Source: Siphonodentalium dalli (lineage: Eukaryota; Mollusca; Scaphopoda; Gadilida; Siphonodentaliidae). Taken from it: a stretch of DNA of 64,000 nt. The notes under the pieces were generated by a model that was not told the origin of the DNA, did no database searches, and was given only the letters and a program-made list of their open reading frames with translations. A program made the translations under genes and the position numbers. Shown one piece after another: positions 10,570-22,825 of the stretch. Each line of letters begins with the position of its first letter. The stretch's first letter is position 1. The stretch is from NCBI GenBank assembly GCA_032622095.1, contig CP136061.1, positions 128,598,754 through 128,662,753 on the forward strand, written 5' to 3'.

Positions 10570-11330
10570 AATGTTCAGATGACTCGGTTGTATCTTCCCA
10601 TACTATGTTTATAATGCTGAGCTTCCATATTTCATCAATATGTTGGAAATTGGATTACCTGCAATAGTATGGACAGATCTGATTAAATTCATACCCAGAC
10701 ACTTCAGGTACTGAGTCTGACGAAAACCTGCTATTTGTAGCATTACCGTCACTATAAATAACTTCCACATATAACACCTGCAGAATGACGTCACCGTCCA
10801 CATTTTTCTTTAATATTCAATTCTATTGGACATGTTAGGTGGTAATATTGGTCAATTCTGGACTCTTTATATACACTTTTCAGCTAGTGTTTAATTGGAT
10901 GTTGTAAACTCTGAATGTTTTTAATTAGCCATGCGGCGGAAAAGTTCTTATGCTATTTTTAGCTAATGGGTGGGGTTTACTTACTGGAATTCCCCTAATC
11001 TTGGGAATTCCCCTAGTCTTGGGTATTCCATGTGACTATCTCCTGCTTGGTTACATCGCTTTACTGATATTGCGATTGGCTGGCAATTATGTAATTCCTG
11101 CTTGTTGTAATGGAACCCCTACCCAATTTCGTCAGACTCAGTACCGGAAGCATCTGAGTATGATTTTAATCAGAACTAGTATGTACAAATCCATCTGTTT
11201 ATACGGACAAATTTTGTCTTAATAATTATTATTTCAATGTATGTAATCTGTCTGGCGGCATAGTCGCTAGCCAATCTCACAATTTGCACAGTTTGTTCTC
11301 TATGTGTGCTAATTTTGCTCAAGGCGCATG
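10570..11330. repeat. Long imperfect inverted repeat
   Basis: The stretch at about 10672-10735 (agatctgattaaattcatac, then tactgagtctgacgaaa) recurs in reverse complement at about 11113-11178. Between are small direct repeats of ttgggaattcccctaa near 11000. An open frame at 10950-11222 is composed of these repeats and resembles no family. Confidence 0.6.
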
Positions 11331-11895
11331 GATCACATGCCATGTGGAAAGGCTTTTAAGGAACTCAACGTCTTCGAAGTGGATTCATGCAAAATACATG
11401 TAACATAAAAGTCTGTAAAACAACTATTATAAAAGTACATGAAGAAATGGACTGACTGTTTTTATTTTAATTATCAATAATTTTCCAATAATATGATTTC
11501 GAATGTCAAAAAAACATTATGTAAACATTACTGTTACAGTGGAATTACTGATGAAAGTTAGTCAATAAGATAACAAAGTTTAATAAAAAAACTTCACATT
11601 AAACATTGGAAAATGTCAAAGCATTGAAAAATATTCTGAAAATCATATTCAGACTAAAATATTTGAACATACCATACTACATGATTAGCGATGTTTGTTG
11701 GAAATTCAACAGTTTTTTTTATATTAACAATGGTTTTAGCACGCAAAATTTCATTATTGCAGAACTATCAGTAGTGAATATAAGAACAACGTTTATCTAT
11801 TTCTGTATATAATCTTCTTAGTGGTGATGTTTTTACAGACTTAAGTTCGTTCACATTTACCCACTGCGAGTGCCTTGGGTCCTTCTAAGGCATCT
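11330..11895. mobile_element. Fold-back element, family F1 copy 1
   Basis: The left arm (11410-11560: aaaagtctgtaaaacaac, then cattactgttacagtggaat) pairs with the right arm (11690-11845: ttaacaatggttttagcac, then gtttttacagactt). A second copy of the same element lies at 13190-13740. No target duplication was settled. Confidence 0.65.
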
Positions 11896-12057
11896 GACGC
11901 AACACATTTGTCTGAAAGTCTGGTATTGCATATATTCTAATTTCCACATATAATACACGACAGACACACCAGATTCATCTGATCGCTTATTGAGTATTGC
12001 ATGAGTGAATTACCTTGTATTGTGTGTGAATGGCTAAATGTGTTGGAATGCTAGATT

Positions 12058-12407
12058 CAAGCCTGGAATTAGTGTGTCTGACATTTGCAGAATAAGGTTC
12101 CTGCAGGGTAAATTTAGTGACTTTATCTTTCACAGTAGGCTAGAGTCATCAAATTCACCCTCTGGAAACCCCATTCTGCTTAGGCCTGAACTACTATGAG
12201 AGACCTAGGATCAGATTGAAGTTCCCCAGTTGAAATTGATGATGTTCACCCATTACTGACCTCAATGATGCAATTTATTTTCTGCAAATTGCAAATAAGG
12301 CGATATAGAAACTTTCCAGAAGGGAAAAAGTAGGCAGTGTAGCATCACTATATTCACCCTCTGGGGACCTCATTCGGCAAATGTCAGACACACTATATCC
12401 AGACTTG
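12058..12407. mobile_element. hAT-like MITE (CAAGCCTTG family), long form
   Basis: Ends CAAGCCTGGAATTAGTGTGT and ACACACTATATCCAGACTTG are inverted repeats. Flanks gctagatt and gctaaact agree at six of eight bases. It contains the internal segment with agacctaggatcagattgaa also found at 5800, 15700, 38150 and 55760. Confidence 0.75.
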
Positions 12408-12616
12408 GCTAAACTTGTTAGTGAATGTTTGTTTCTTGTTTTGCATTGAACTCATTTAAAATATTATTTATGATATATCTCCTTGTAAAATATTTTGTTA
12501 GTTTGTATATTATGATATATATCACTGTTTTCATTTCTATAAGCAACAAGAGTGGTGGAGTCTTGGATGCTGACTTGCCCTAATTTATCATGAGCAAAAT
12601 CAATTACCCAAGCATT

Positions 12617-12767
12617 CAAGCCTTGAAATAGTATGTCTGTCATTTGCAGAATGAGGTCCCCAGAGGGTGAATTTAGTGATGCTACCCCGCATAGCGGGCT
12701 AGCATCACCAAATTCACCCTCTGGGGACCTCATTCTGCAAATGACAGACACACTATTTCAAGGCTTG
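12617..12767. mobile_element. hAT-like MITE (CAAGCCTTG family), short palindromic form
   Basis: This is a 151-bp near-perfect palindrome with ends CAAGCCTTGAAATAGTATGT and ACACTATTTCAAGGCTTG and centre ccccgcatagcgggc. Flanks caagcatt and taagcatt agree at seven of eight bases, supporting an 8-bp target duplication. Confidence 0.85.
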
Positions 12768-12791
12768 TAAGCATTCTGATTGGATTAATAA

Positions 12792-13055
12792 CCCATTCTT
12801 TACTAAATACTCATTGACGAGTAGTTCCCTAGGAAATATTCAAATAATAAAAAAGTTCAACAAATGACCATAGGCCATTTGTTGAACTTATTATCTGAAC
12901 ATTTCCCACCATTGAATAAGATTCCTTCTGCAATTCAATTATCTGATAGTCAGTCATCTGCTCATTTTCACTGAACACCCCTCTAAATGAATAATAGACT
13001 ATTCCAATATATACTTTTATAACTGAGTGGGCGAATCCATTTAGTAAAGAAAGGA
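12792..13055. mobile_element. TTAA-type MITE (CCCTTTCTTTACTAAAT family), copy 2
   Basis: Ends acccattctttactaaatac and atttagtaaagaaaggaTTAA are inverted repeats; the left flank has decayed to ATAA. Inner arms aaatattcaaataataa and ttattatctgaacattt flank the palindrome caaatgaccataggccatttg. Confidence 0.75.
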
Positions 13056-13189
13056 TTAAACAGTTCACACACAACACTTATGACGTACACCTTATGAAAG
13101 TTCCAATGATTTTATTTTGTTCTAATTCAGCTTCAGAAGCAGACGACACAGATTGCACATTGCACATGCTCAACCCACTGACTGTAATG

Positions 13190-13740
13190 ACCTGAAAAGG
13201 ACCCAAGGCCTTTGCCATGGATAAATGTGCAAAAAATATAAAAGTCTGTAAAACATCACCAATAAGAACATGAAGAAATAGATAAACTTATATTTATTAC
13301 TGATAGTTATCAAATAACTAAATTTTGCGTGTTGAAACCATTGTTATGTAAACAAAACTGTCAGTGATTTGTCAACAAACATTTATAATCATGTAGTAAG
13401 TTCAACTATTTTAGTCTGAATATGATGTTCGGCGGAATACTTTTCAATTCTTTGACCCTTTCCAATGTTTACCATCAACTTTTGATGATACTTGGGTATC
13501 TTATTGGACTATTATCGGTAATTCCACTGTAACAGTAATGTTTACATGTTAAACAATGGTTTTGATATGTGAAATCTCATTATTGGAGAGTTATTAATAA
13601 TGAAAATAAGAACAAAGTCAATCTATTTTTGCATATTCTTGTTGCTGACAGTTATTTTACAGACTGTTTGTTATTTTTGCATGAACCCACTTTGAATGAC
13701 CTTTAGTCCCTTTAATCATTCATGCATGTAGGACTCCCTT
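13190..13740. mobile_element. Fold-back element, family F1 copy 2
   Basis: The arms (aaaagtctgtaaaacatcac near 13247 and gttattttacagactg near 13651; ttgttatgtaaac near 13341 and gtttacatgttaaacaatgg near 13543) are mirrored as in the copy at 11330-11895, with similar length. Confidence 0.65.
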
Positions 13741-13868
13741 GCATTTATGCTAAAGGAAACTAATTTTATTTTCACTGCTTAGTTGCCTGATCAAGCAGAA
13801 CTAAGTAGATATTATGCAAATGTCAAACCTGATAGGGAGACTTTAATGCTTCTCAATCGAAATGTAAG

Positions 13869-14027
13869 TACAGTAATGCTCTAATTAATCAACTCCTTAA
13901 CCACAGCAGAATTATTGGTAACTTTTCAGGACTTAGTCAGAAATATTGCTTGTTGCCGACTAAATCCTGAAAAGTTACCCATAATTCTGCCGTGGTTAAG
14001 GAGTCGATTACTTAGGGCATTACTGTA
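13869..14027. mobile_element. TA-flanked fold-back MITE, copy 4 (centre deleted)
   Basis: Both ends and TA flanks are kept, but most of the central catcggaaagct region is missing, so the hairpin is shorter. Confidence 0.88.
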
Positions 14028-14689
14028 GTTTACTAAGTCATGCTATCATGACAAATTATGCTGAAAAAATCAATATAAATTTTCATTTCTCATTGGAAAA
14101 AATCTGAAAAAGAATTTGTAGTTTCCCCACAAGCAAACATCATCAAAACCTCTTTACTGATGCATTCATCTAAGTTGCTGATAAGAATAACACAATGGCT
14201 CTTTAAACAGATATGGCAGTTTGCACTCGAAAAAACACCTAATAATATTTGCTTTTTAATTTCTCCCAGCAGCGATATAGGTTGATAAATAACACACAAA
14301 ACTAATTTTTTCAGAAATCTTCCGTGTAGGACCCGCCGTAAGTATGTCTTGACCAAATTATGTTTTAATGAGCCATGTCTGTTTAAGGTGCAGGTGAAAA
14401 TTATTGCTTGCCAGGAGACTCTTTTGCCTAAAATCTAAAGTCATTCCATTTTAGCCAAAATTTCTTTTGATATTAACAAAAATGTGCATGTCACTTGTTT
14501 CTATGAAGCCAAGTTTATGTGACCGATGGACAGCACGAATACTTTACAGTAGTAAATTAACAGCTCATCACAGTATGACACTGGCACATGAAACAGACCA
14601 GCTAATTGGTCTGGACAGAGTTAGAGCTTCTGTGTCAGACATTCTGCATGTCTATTGCACAACTACGATTGATACCATGGACAATGGCA
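14028..14689. other. No recognised feature
   Basis: AT-rich sequence with overlapping short frames on both strands and no family resemblance, splice-bounded exon or terminal repeat that I can support. Confidence 0.5.
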
Positions 14690-14806
14690 TACAGTAATGC
14701 CCTAAATAATCGACTCCTTAACCACAGCAGAATAATGGGTAATTTTTCAGAATTTAGTTGGAAATATGGCTTGTTGCCATTCATCGGAAAGCTCTGTGAG
14801 AGCTTC
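14690..14806. mobile_element. TA-flanked fold-back MITE, copy 5 (left half only)
   Basis: The left arm runs from TACAGTAATGCCC to ggaaagctctgtgagagctt and then stops; the right arm and its TA are absent. Confidence 0.85.
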
Positions 14807-15429
14807 TGTGTAACCATGACGTTTAGTTGCAGAGGAACGGAACAGTGAGCGGAGCTGGATGGGCCAGGGATGAGACTATATAGTATATATATAGCAAGTT
14901 TTACAAAATCTTGATTTTAAATTACATCAGCAAACATATTTGCATGTGTTCCATTTAATGAATTGTGCAAGATTGAACTTGTAGAGTACACTTCAATCAA
15001 AAGACTCAACTTGAGAATATTGCTATATGGGCAGAATCTGAGAATTCAATTAAAAATAATTGTTGCTTGGTGCATTTGTAACAAAATTGAAAACAACACC
15101 AACATGTGTTTTATATATTTGCATAAGTTGTATTTGTGTTACATCATACAAGAATAGACATGTCACAAATTCTGTGATATCAATCAGATTTGGATTTTAC
15201 ATCAAATCATGTGATCCTGGCATGACGTAGCAACTTGGCTTCACTACTAACAAACTGGCCCATGTTATTTCATTTCATAGGGTGTTATATGTGGTGTACA
15301 TGTGAATGAATTTGGCTGTTGCATATATTAAAGACTATCAACATTTCAATGTTTCTGTCATTTTATTCTTCTCATAACCAGGATTTATTTACTTTGTTTT
15401 AGGCGGGATTAATATTGCTATTAATTCAA
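14807..15429. other. No recognised feature
   Basis: Unassigned AT-rich DNA. No coding exon, RNA gene or paired terminal repeats were found. Confidence 0.5.
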
Positions 15430-15745
15430 GTCTGCAAATAGTATGTTTGTCATTTGTATAATGAGGTTCTCAGAGGGTGAATTTAGTGATTCTATCTCAC
15501 ACAGCAGACTAGCATCACCAAATTCACCCTCTGGGGACCTCATTATGCATAGGCCTCATCTTCTCGAAAGTATCTACAGTCTCAAATTAACATTATTTCA
15601 GTTAGTTTTTCCATTCTGGGAAGTTGCTATGTCCCGCTAATTTGCATATAAAATGCATAATCGAGGTGCACTTCATCAACTGGGGAACTTCAAACTTATC
15701 CTAGGTCTCCCATAGCAGTTGAGGCCTAAGCAGAAAGGGTGACAC
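15430..15745. mobile_element. hAT-like MITE (CAAGCCTTG family), partial copy
   Basis: The left end (aattcaagtctgcaaatagt) and the internal palindrome gagggtgaatttagtgat / atcaccaaattcaccctc are present. The right part ends in gaggcctaagcagaaagggt without the terminal repeat. Confidence 0.65.
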
Positions 15746-15864
15746 GTGTCAATTTCAACTTCAGAATTTGTCTGGGGTTTTTCATTGGAAATAATCTCGA
15801 AGTTATACGCTTCTTTTATTCTTAAACTTTCAACTTAGGGTGGTTCTCCTGTGAAATGACAATT

Positions 15865-16015
15865 AAATTATAAGAAATAACCCGTGTTTTATGAAGGTAC
15901 AACCATAAAGTTTGAAGATAAATTTACTATAATGTACTACGCGCAACTATAAATTTATCTTCAAACTTTACGGTTCATAACCTTAATCGAAACACGGTTA
16001 TTTCTTAAACGAAAA
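15865..16015. repeat. Inverted repeat hairpin
   Basis: The arm agaaataacccgtgttttat with caaccataaagtttgaagat pairs with atcttcaaactttacggtt and cgaaacacggttatttctt. The loop is about 25 bp (actataatgtactacgcgcaac). It is fold-back DNA of unknown family. Confidence 0.75.
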
Positions 16016-16384
16016 ATTAATGGAAGGTCGGACTGACAGAACAAAAACATAATATCCCATTTTTAAAAAGGACATTAATAAATTTAATATACATCTATAC
16101 ATTCCCTTGTTAAAATGGGGCGTATTATAATTTTTTTCTGTCTGTCTGTTCATGTTTTGTTTCTTGATGATAACTTTAGTTCTTTTGAACTCACTTCAAT
16201 AACATTTGGTATGCAGGTTTACGGCCCATTGTTGGAATTGCCTCAATTTTCATTTCCAGTGTTATTAACTTCAGTTAATGTTGACTGAATGAAATTTGGT
16301 ATGCCGATTTAAAACCATAAACTGCATATCAAGTTCAATTTTTACCAGTTACAGATTTTGAAATTAATTTTTGTTTCCAGATGA
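16016..16384. repeat. Diverged tandem repeats ending in a tgtc run
   Basis: Two or three diverged copies of a unit with taactttagtt and gaatgaaatttggtatgc follow a tctgtctgtctgttc microsatellite. This resembles the 160-bp family at 1-500 and 41450-42180. More of it continues right of the fold-back copy to about 16720. Confidence 0.55.
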
Positions 16385-16601
16385 TACAGTAATACCCTAA
16401 TTAATCGACTCCTTAACCACAGCAGAATTATGGGTAACTTTTCAGGATTTAGTTGGAAATATGGCTTGTTGCCAATCATCAGAAAGCTCTCGGGGAGAGC
16501 TTTCCGATGAATGGCAATAAGCCATATTTCCGACTAAATCCTGAAAAGTTACCTATAATTCTGCTGTGGTTAAGGAGTCGATTACTTAGAGCATTACTGT
16601 A
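16385..16601. mobile_element. TA-flanked fold-back MITE, copy 6
   Basis: Full-length hairpin, TA at both edges, centre agctctcggggagagct. It splits the diverged tandem repeats at 16016-16720. Confidence 0.9.
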
Positions 16602-17158
16602 ACTACAGTTAGCGTTGACTGATGGGATGATACTTGGTATGCAAGATTACAACCATAAAACACAGGTCAAGTTCTGGGTTCTGTTTTTTGAACATTTTTA
16701 CCGGAGTTAAATATCATTTTATAATTTGAAAATTGATGAAAACCAATTTTATATAGATGTATATTCAAGTACAATAAACAAATGATAATTTAAACATAGT
16801 TGTACATCTGATCGCCGACCAATCAAGAGATTTGGTCATATCCCATGTACATGCTCTGAATGGCATATTATATTAATTTTAATATATCTCAGACTTTCAA
16901 ACTGAGACGGTATCCGTGAATATATATCAGACACATAGTTTGTTCAGGTGATCTGTTAAAGGTTTCTTGTGTGACTTAGGTTAAAATTTGTCAGAAGACA
17001 ACCAATTAAGGGCAGATAATTGCACCTAACGTGAATGCTTAAACTGGATAACTGGATAGTCGCACATGAGTCAATTCCCATTTATTCATTCATTTGTAGG
17101 AAGGTATAGCCTGTAAGTCTTATTAATTCTAACCCAAGTTCTTCAAAATCTAAAACAA
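16602..17158. other. Repeat remnant, otherwise nothing recognised
   Basis: The first 120 bp continue the diverged tandem repeats interrupted by the fold-back copy. The rest is unassigned AT-rich DNA. Confidence 0.5.
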
Positions 17159-17516
17159 TGAAAGTTTGAATGACACTGTAGCTCAACTTGAGGGGGGGGG
17201 GGGGGGGGGGGGGGGGTAATTTCATGTGTTACAGTCAATGGAGCGATTAGGAATGCGGAAAGTTGAAATGTCTAAGTAATACTAGATGTCAACATGAAGA
17301 GAAATATATAAATTAAATCCAAAATGGCCACTGGTGGCCATGTATTCCAATGAAATTCAATTTGATTGCTCCCATCCAGTTGTCAGCCTGAAGATCATTA
17401 TGAAGTTTGGGGGATCATCAGATGATGGATGCGACCTGTATAATGTGTGCCAAAGATTTAGTCATGCAAAAAGTTAAATCCAAGATGGCTGCCAGTGGCC
17501 ATGTTTTTAACAAACT
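17159..17516 (-). mobile_element. HINE-like tandem-array element, truncated, reverse orientation
   Basis: It opens with atgaaagtttgaatgacact and gtagctcaacttga, the reverse complement of the right terminus of this family, followed by a run of about 26 G at 17192-17217 and two diverged units (aaatccaaaatggccactgg, aaatccaagatggctgccag). The 5' terminus is absent. Confidence 0.7.
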
Positions 17517-17635
17517 TTAGGTTACAGTGAAGTAATTCGATTGGTAGCGCCCTCCAATGGATTTTGGACCAAGATGCAGGAGTGAAATAAAAAAATTCTT
17601 GGCTCTGGTTGGTTAATAGTAGTTTCGATATTTAA

Positions 17636-17968
17636 CCCTTTGGCGAGTAGAACGACATGTATGTCATCTATCGGTTGAGGAGTACAACGACATATATGTC
17701 GTTTCAGGATGTGTTATTTTATGTAGACATAACTTCAATAAATCATCTGATTTATAAATGATTTGTATAGAAGTTATTTTGATTAATATAATGTCCCTAA
17801 TGTATAAGTGCAATCGATTATGATAACACACGTTAACAAAAAATGCACAAATTAAAACGAATTATTGGACCCTTTTGACCAGAACTTGTTAATAATTATT
17901 GCTATGACATTGACGTTAAATTTACTCATGATGTCATGTATATGACGTTACAGATACTCTCCAAAGGG
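17636..17968 (+). mobile_element. piggyBac-like MITE, 333 bp, TTAA target duplication
   Basis: Ends CCCTTTGGCGAGTA and TACTCTCCAAAGGG are inverted repeats flanked by TTAA (17632-17635 and 17969-17972). A paralogous sequence at 26555-26640 lacks the element and shows a single TTAA (26618-26621). A second copy of exactly 333 bp in the opposite orientation is at 59550-59882. The interior has acgacatatatgtcgt palindromes. No transposase frame is present. Confidence 0.92.
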
Positions 17969-17972
17969 TTAA

Positions 17973-18268
17973 ACATATAAAATACATGCAATCACTCCAC
18001 TTGAAATTTCAGACTCCAAACAAAACTTTGGTACATTGTAAAGCACGTGGTTCCTAGATTGAATTTTTTTGGTGTGAGGTAAAAAATGTCAATATTTTTT
18101 TCATGCAATTCTGACTCTAGATTATAAATCCCAAATTTAAAGGTACATGTATATTCCATGCCTGGCGATATGATTTTTTTCATGAATAAACTTTGTGCAG
18201 ATGCCAATCCTGGTGATCATGTACTCATTTATTACAATTCATGGATGGTCAGGGCAGCAGGCCATTAT
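17973..18268 (+). repeat. Paralogous segment, left part (copy of 26622-26911)
   Basis: Sequence from aacatataaaatacatgcaa to gcaggccattat is about 90 percent or more like 26622-26911 by eye. A frame ending in MPGDM, ADANPGDHVLIY and NSW is shared, but this copy carries a TAA (attataaatccc) upstream that the other lacks. It breaks off at the insertion of the large array element. Confidence 0.8.
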
Positions 18269-21200
18269 TAGCTCAACTTTACTTTGTAAAGTTTGAGCTA
18301 TTGCCATGGCTTTGTCGTCCGTGTGTACGTGTATGCGTGTGTACGTAAGGCGTCAACAATGCAGGCTACAGGTCGTACCTTTCGTCGGATCATTATGAAA
18401 TTTGTCATAGCTGTTGACATCAACATTTAGACCAGAATAATTAATTTTGGGGTCATTCGGAAAAAAAACATGGCCGCCAGTGGCCATATTGGATTTCAAA
18501 ATTCAATCCATTAGCACGGGCTACAGGCCGTACTGTTTGTCTGATCTTCATGAAATTTGTCATGGATGTTAATATTGACATGTAGATGGGAACGAGTAAT
18601 TTTGGGGTCATTCGGCCCAAAAACATGGCCGCCAGCAGCCATCTTGGATTTTACTCTTTGTATGACTAAATTCTTTAGCACGGGCTACAGGTCGTACTTT
18701 TAGTCTGATCATCATAAATTTTGTCAAGAATGTTAATAATGACATGTAGATGGGAACGAGTCATTTTGGGGTCATTCGGCCAAAAAACATGGCCGCCAGC
18801 AGCCATCTTGTATTTTACTCTTTGTATGACTAAATCCTTTAGCACGGGCTACAGGTCGTACCTTTAGTCTGATCATCATAAAATTTGTCATGGCTGTTGA
18901 AATTGGAATGTAGATGGGAACGAGTCATTTTGGGGTCATTCGGACAAAAAACATGGCCGCCAGCAGCCATCTTGGATTTCAAAATTTAATCCATTAGCAC
19001 GGGCCACAGGTCGTACTGTTCGTCTGATCACCATGAAATTTGTCATGGATGATAATATTGACATGTAGATGGGAACGAGTAATTTTGGGGTCATTCGGCC
19101 AATAAACATGGCCGCCAGCAGCCATCTTCGATTTTACTCTTTGTATGACTAAATTCTTTAGCACGGGCTGCAGGTCGTACCTTTAGTCTGATCATCATAA
19201 AATTTGTCATGGATATTAACAATGACATGTAGATGGGAACGAGTAATTTTGGGGTCATTCGGCTAAAAAACATGGTCGCCAGCAGCCATCTTGTATTTTA
19301 CTCTTTGTATGACTAAATCCTTTAGCACGGGCTACAGGTCGTACCTTTAGTCTGATCATCATAAAATTTGTCATGGCTGTTGAAATTGGAATGTAGATGG
19401 GAACGAGTCATTTTGGGGTCATTCGGACAAAAAACATGGCCGCCAGCAGCCATCTTGGATTTCAAAAGTTAATCCATTAGCACGGGCCACAGGTCGTACT
19501 GTTCGTCTGATCACCATGAAATTTGTCATGGATGATAATATTGACATGTAGATGGGAACGAGTAATTTTGGGGTCATTCGGCCAATAAACATGGCCGCCA
19601 GCAGCCATCTTCGATTTTACTCTTTGTATGACTAAATTCTTTAGCACGGGCTGCAGGTCGTACCTTTAGTCTGATCATCATAAAATTTGTCAAGAATGTT
19701 AATAATGACATGTAGATGGGAACGAGTCATTTTGGGTTCATTCGGCCAAAAAACATGGCCGCCAGCAGCCATCTTGGATTTTACTCTTTGTATGACTAAA
19801 TCCTTTAGCACGGGCTACAGGTCGTACCTCTAGTCTCATCATCATAAAATTTGTCATGGTTGTTGAAATTGGAATGTAGATGGGAACGAGTCATTTTGGG
19901 GTCATTCGGACAAAAAACATGGCCGCCAGCGGCCATATTGGGTTTAAAAATTTAATCCATTAGCACGGGCCACAGGTCGTACTGTTCTTCTGATCATCAT
20001 GAAATTTGTCATGGATGATAATATTGACATGTAGATGGGAACAAGTAATTTTGGGGTCATTCGGCCAAAAAACATGGCCGCCAGCAGCCATCTTGGATTT
20101 TACTCTTTGTATGACTAAATTCTTTAGCACGGGCTGCAGGTCGTACCTTTAGTCTGATCATCATAAAATGTGTCATGGATGTTAACAATGACATGTAGAT
20201 GGGAACGAGTAATTTTGGGGTCATTCGGCCAAAAAACATGGCGGCCAGCAGCCATCTTGGATTTTACTCTTTTTATGACTAAATTCTTTAGCACGGGCTA
20301 CAGGTCGTACCTTTAGTCTGATCATCATGAAATTTGTCATGGATGATAATATTGACATGTAAATGGGAACAAGTAATGTTGGGGTCATTCGGCCAAAAAT
20401 CATGGCCGCCAGCAGCCATCTTGGATTTTACTCTTTGTATGACTAAATTCTTTAGCACGGGCTGCAGGTCGTACCTTTAGTCTGATCATCATAAAATGTG
20501 TCATGGATGTTAACAATGACATGTAGATGGGAACGAGTAATTTTGGGGTCATTCGGCCAAAAAACCTGGACGCCAGCAGCCATCTTGGATTTTACTCTTT
20601 GTATGACTAAATCCTTTAGCACGGGCTACAGGTTGTAGTTTTAGTCTGATCATCATGAAATGTGTCATGAATGTTAATAATGACATGTAGATGGGAACGA
20701 GTCATTTTGAGGTCATTCGGCCGAAAAACATGGCCGCCAGCAGCCATCTTGGATTTTACTCTTTGTATGACTAAATCCTTTAGCACGGGCTACAGGTCGT
20801 ACCTTTAGTCTGATAATCATGAAATTTATCATGGTTGTTGAAATTGGAATGTAGATGGGAACGAGTTATTTTGGGGTCATTAGGACAAAAAACATGGCCG
20901 CCAGTGGCCATCTTGGATTTAAAAATTTAATCCATTAGCACGGGCCACAGGTCGTACTGTTTGTCTGATGATCATGAAATTTGTCATGGATGATAATATT
21001 GACATGTAGATAGGAACGAGTAATTTTGGGGTCATTCGGCCAAAAAACATGGCCGCCAGCAGCCATCTTGGATTTTACTCTTTGTATGACTAAATTCTTT
21101 AGCACGGGCTGCAGGTCGTACCTTTAGTCTGATCATCATAAAATGTGTCATGGATGTTAACAATGACATGTAGATGGGAACTAGTCATTTTGGGGTCATT

Positions 21201-22825
21201 CGGCCAAAATACATGGCCGCCAGCAGCCATCTTGGATTTTACTCTTTGTATGACTAAATCCTTTAGCACGGGCTACAGGTCGTTCCTTTAGTCTGATCAT
21301 CATAAAATTTGTCATGGTTGTTGAAATTGGAATGTAGATGGGAACGAGTCATTTTGGGGTCATTCGGACAAAAAACATGGCCGCCAGCGGCCATATTGGA
21401 TTAAAAAATTTAATCCATTAGCACTGGCCACAGGTCGTACTGTTCTTCTGATCATCATGAAATTTGTCATGGATGATAATATTGACATGTAGATGGGAAC
21501 GAGTAATTTTGGGGTCATTCGGCCAAAAAACATGGCCGCCAGCAGCCTTCTTGGATTTTACTCTTTGTATGACTAAATTCTTTAGCACGGGCTGCAGGTC
21601 GTACCTTTAGTCTAATCATCATAAAATGTGTCATGGATGTTAACAATGACATGTAGATGGGAACGAGTAATTTTGGGGTCATTCGGCCAAAAAACCTGGT
21701 CGCCAGCAGCCATCTTGGATTTTACTCTTTGTATGACTAAATCCTTTAGCACGGGCTACAGGTTGTATCTTTAGTCTGATCATCATGAAATTTGTCATGA
21801 ATGTTAATAATGACATGTAGATGGGAACGAGTCATTTTGAGGTCATTCGGCCGAAAAACATGGCCGCCAGCAGCCATCTTGGATTTTACTCATTGTATGA
21901 CTAAATCCTTTAGCATGGGCTACAGGTCGTACCTTTAGTCTGATCATCATAAAATTTGTCATGGTTGTTGAAATTGGAATGTAGATGGGAACGAGTCATT
22001 TTGGGGTCATTCGGACAAAAAACATGGCCGCCAGCGGCCATATTGGGTTTAAAAATTTAATCCATTACCACGGGCCACAGGTCGTACTGTTCTTCTGATC
22101 ATCATGAAATTTGTCATGGATGATAATATTGACATGTAGATGGGAACAAGTAATTTTGGGGTCATTCGGCCAAAAAACATGGCTGCCAACAGCCATCTTG
22201 GATTTTACTCTTTGTATGACTAAATTCGTTAGCATGGGCTACAGGTCGTACCTTTAGTCTGATCATCATAAAATTTGTCATGGATGTTAACGATGACATG
22301 TAGATGGGAACGACTCATTTTGGGGTCAATCGGCCGAAAACATGGCCGCCAGCAGCCATCTTGGATTTTACTCTTTGTATGACTAAATTCTTTAGCACGG
22401 GCTACATGTCATACCTTTAGTCTGATCATCATAAAATTTGTCATGAATGTTAATAATGACATGTTGATGGGAACAAGTCATTTTGGGATCATTCGGCCAA
22501 AAAACATGGCCGCCAGCAGCCATCTAGGATTTTACTCTTTGTATGACTAAATTCTTTAGCATGGGCTACAGGTCGTACCTTTAGTCTGATCGTCATAAAA
22601 TTTGTCATGGATGTTAACGATGACATGTAGATGGGAACGACTCATTTTGGGGTCATTCGGCCGAAAACAAAGCCGCCAGCAGCCATCTTGGATTTAACTT
22701 TTCTCTTCATGTCTATAAACATGTATTAGATATTCAACTTTCCACATTCCTAATGGCTCCATTGACTGTAATACATTAAATTATTCCCTTTCCATGTTGA
22801 GCTACAGTGTCATTGACACTTTCAT
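18269..22825 (+). mobile_element. HINE-like element with 26-unit array; both ends defined
   Basis: The element runs from TAGCTCAACTTTACTTTGTA to ATTGACACTTTCAT. The paralogous empty site at 26900-26925 (gccattat joined to atgttaac) places the edges with no target duplication, as known for Helitron/Helentron insertions. The core is about 26 copies of a 164-bp unit containing gggctacaggtcgtac, tagatgggaacgag and catggccgccagcagccatc. Units of the gttgaaattggaatg type recur every third or fourth unit, a higher-order pattern. No protein is encoded; open frames of 60 codons on the minus strand recur only because the unit recurs. Confidence 0.85.

Noticed and set aside
20057-20403. Series of 60-codon frames (FFGRMTPKLLVPIYM type) on the minus strand
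   Set aside because: These repeat once per 164-bp unit and shift with unit variants. They reflect absence of stops in the unit, not selection for coding.
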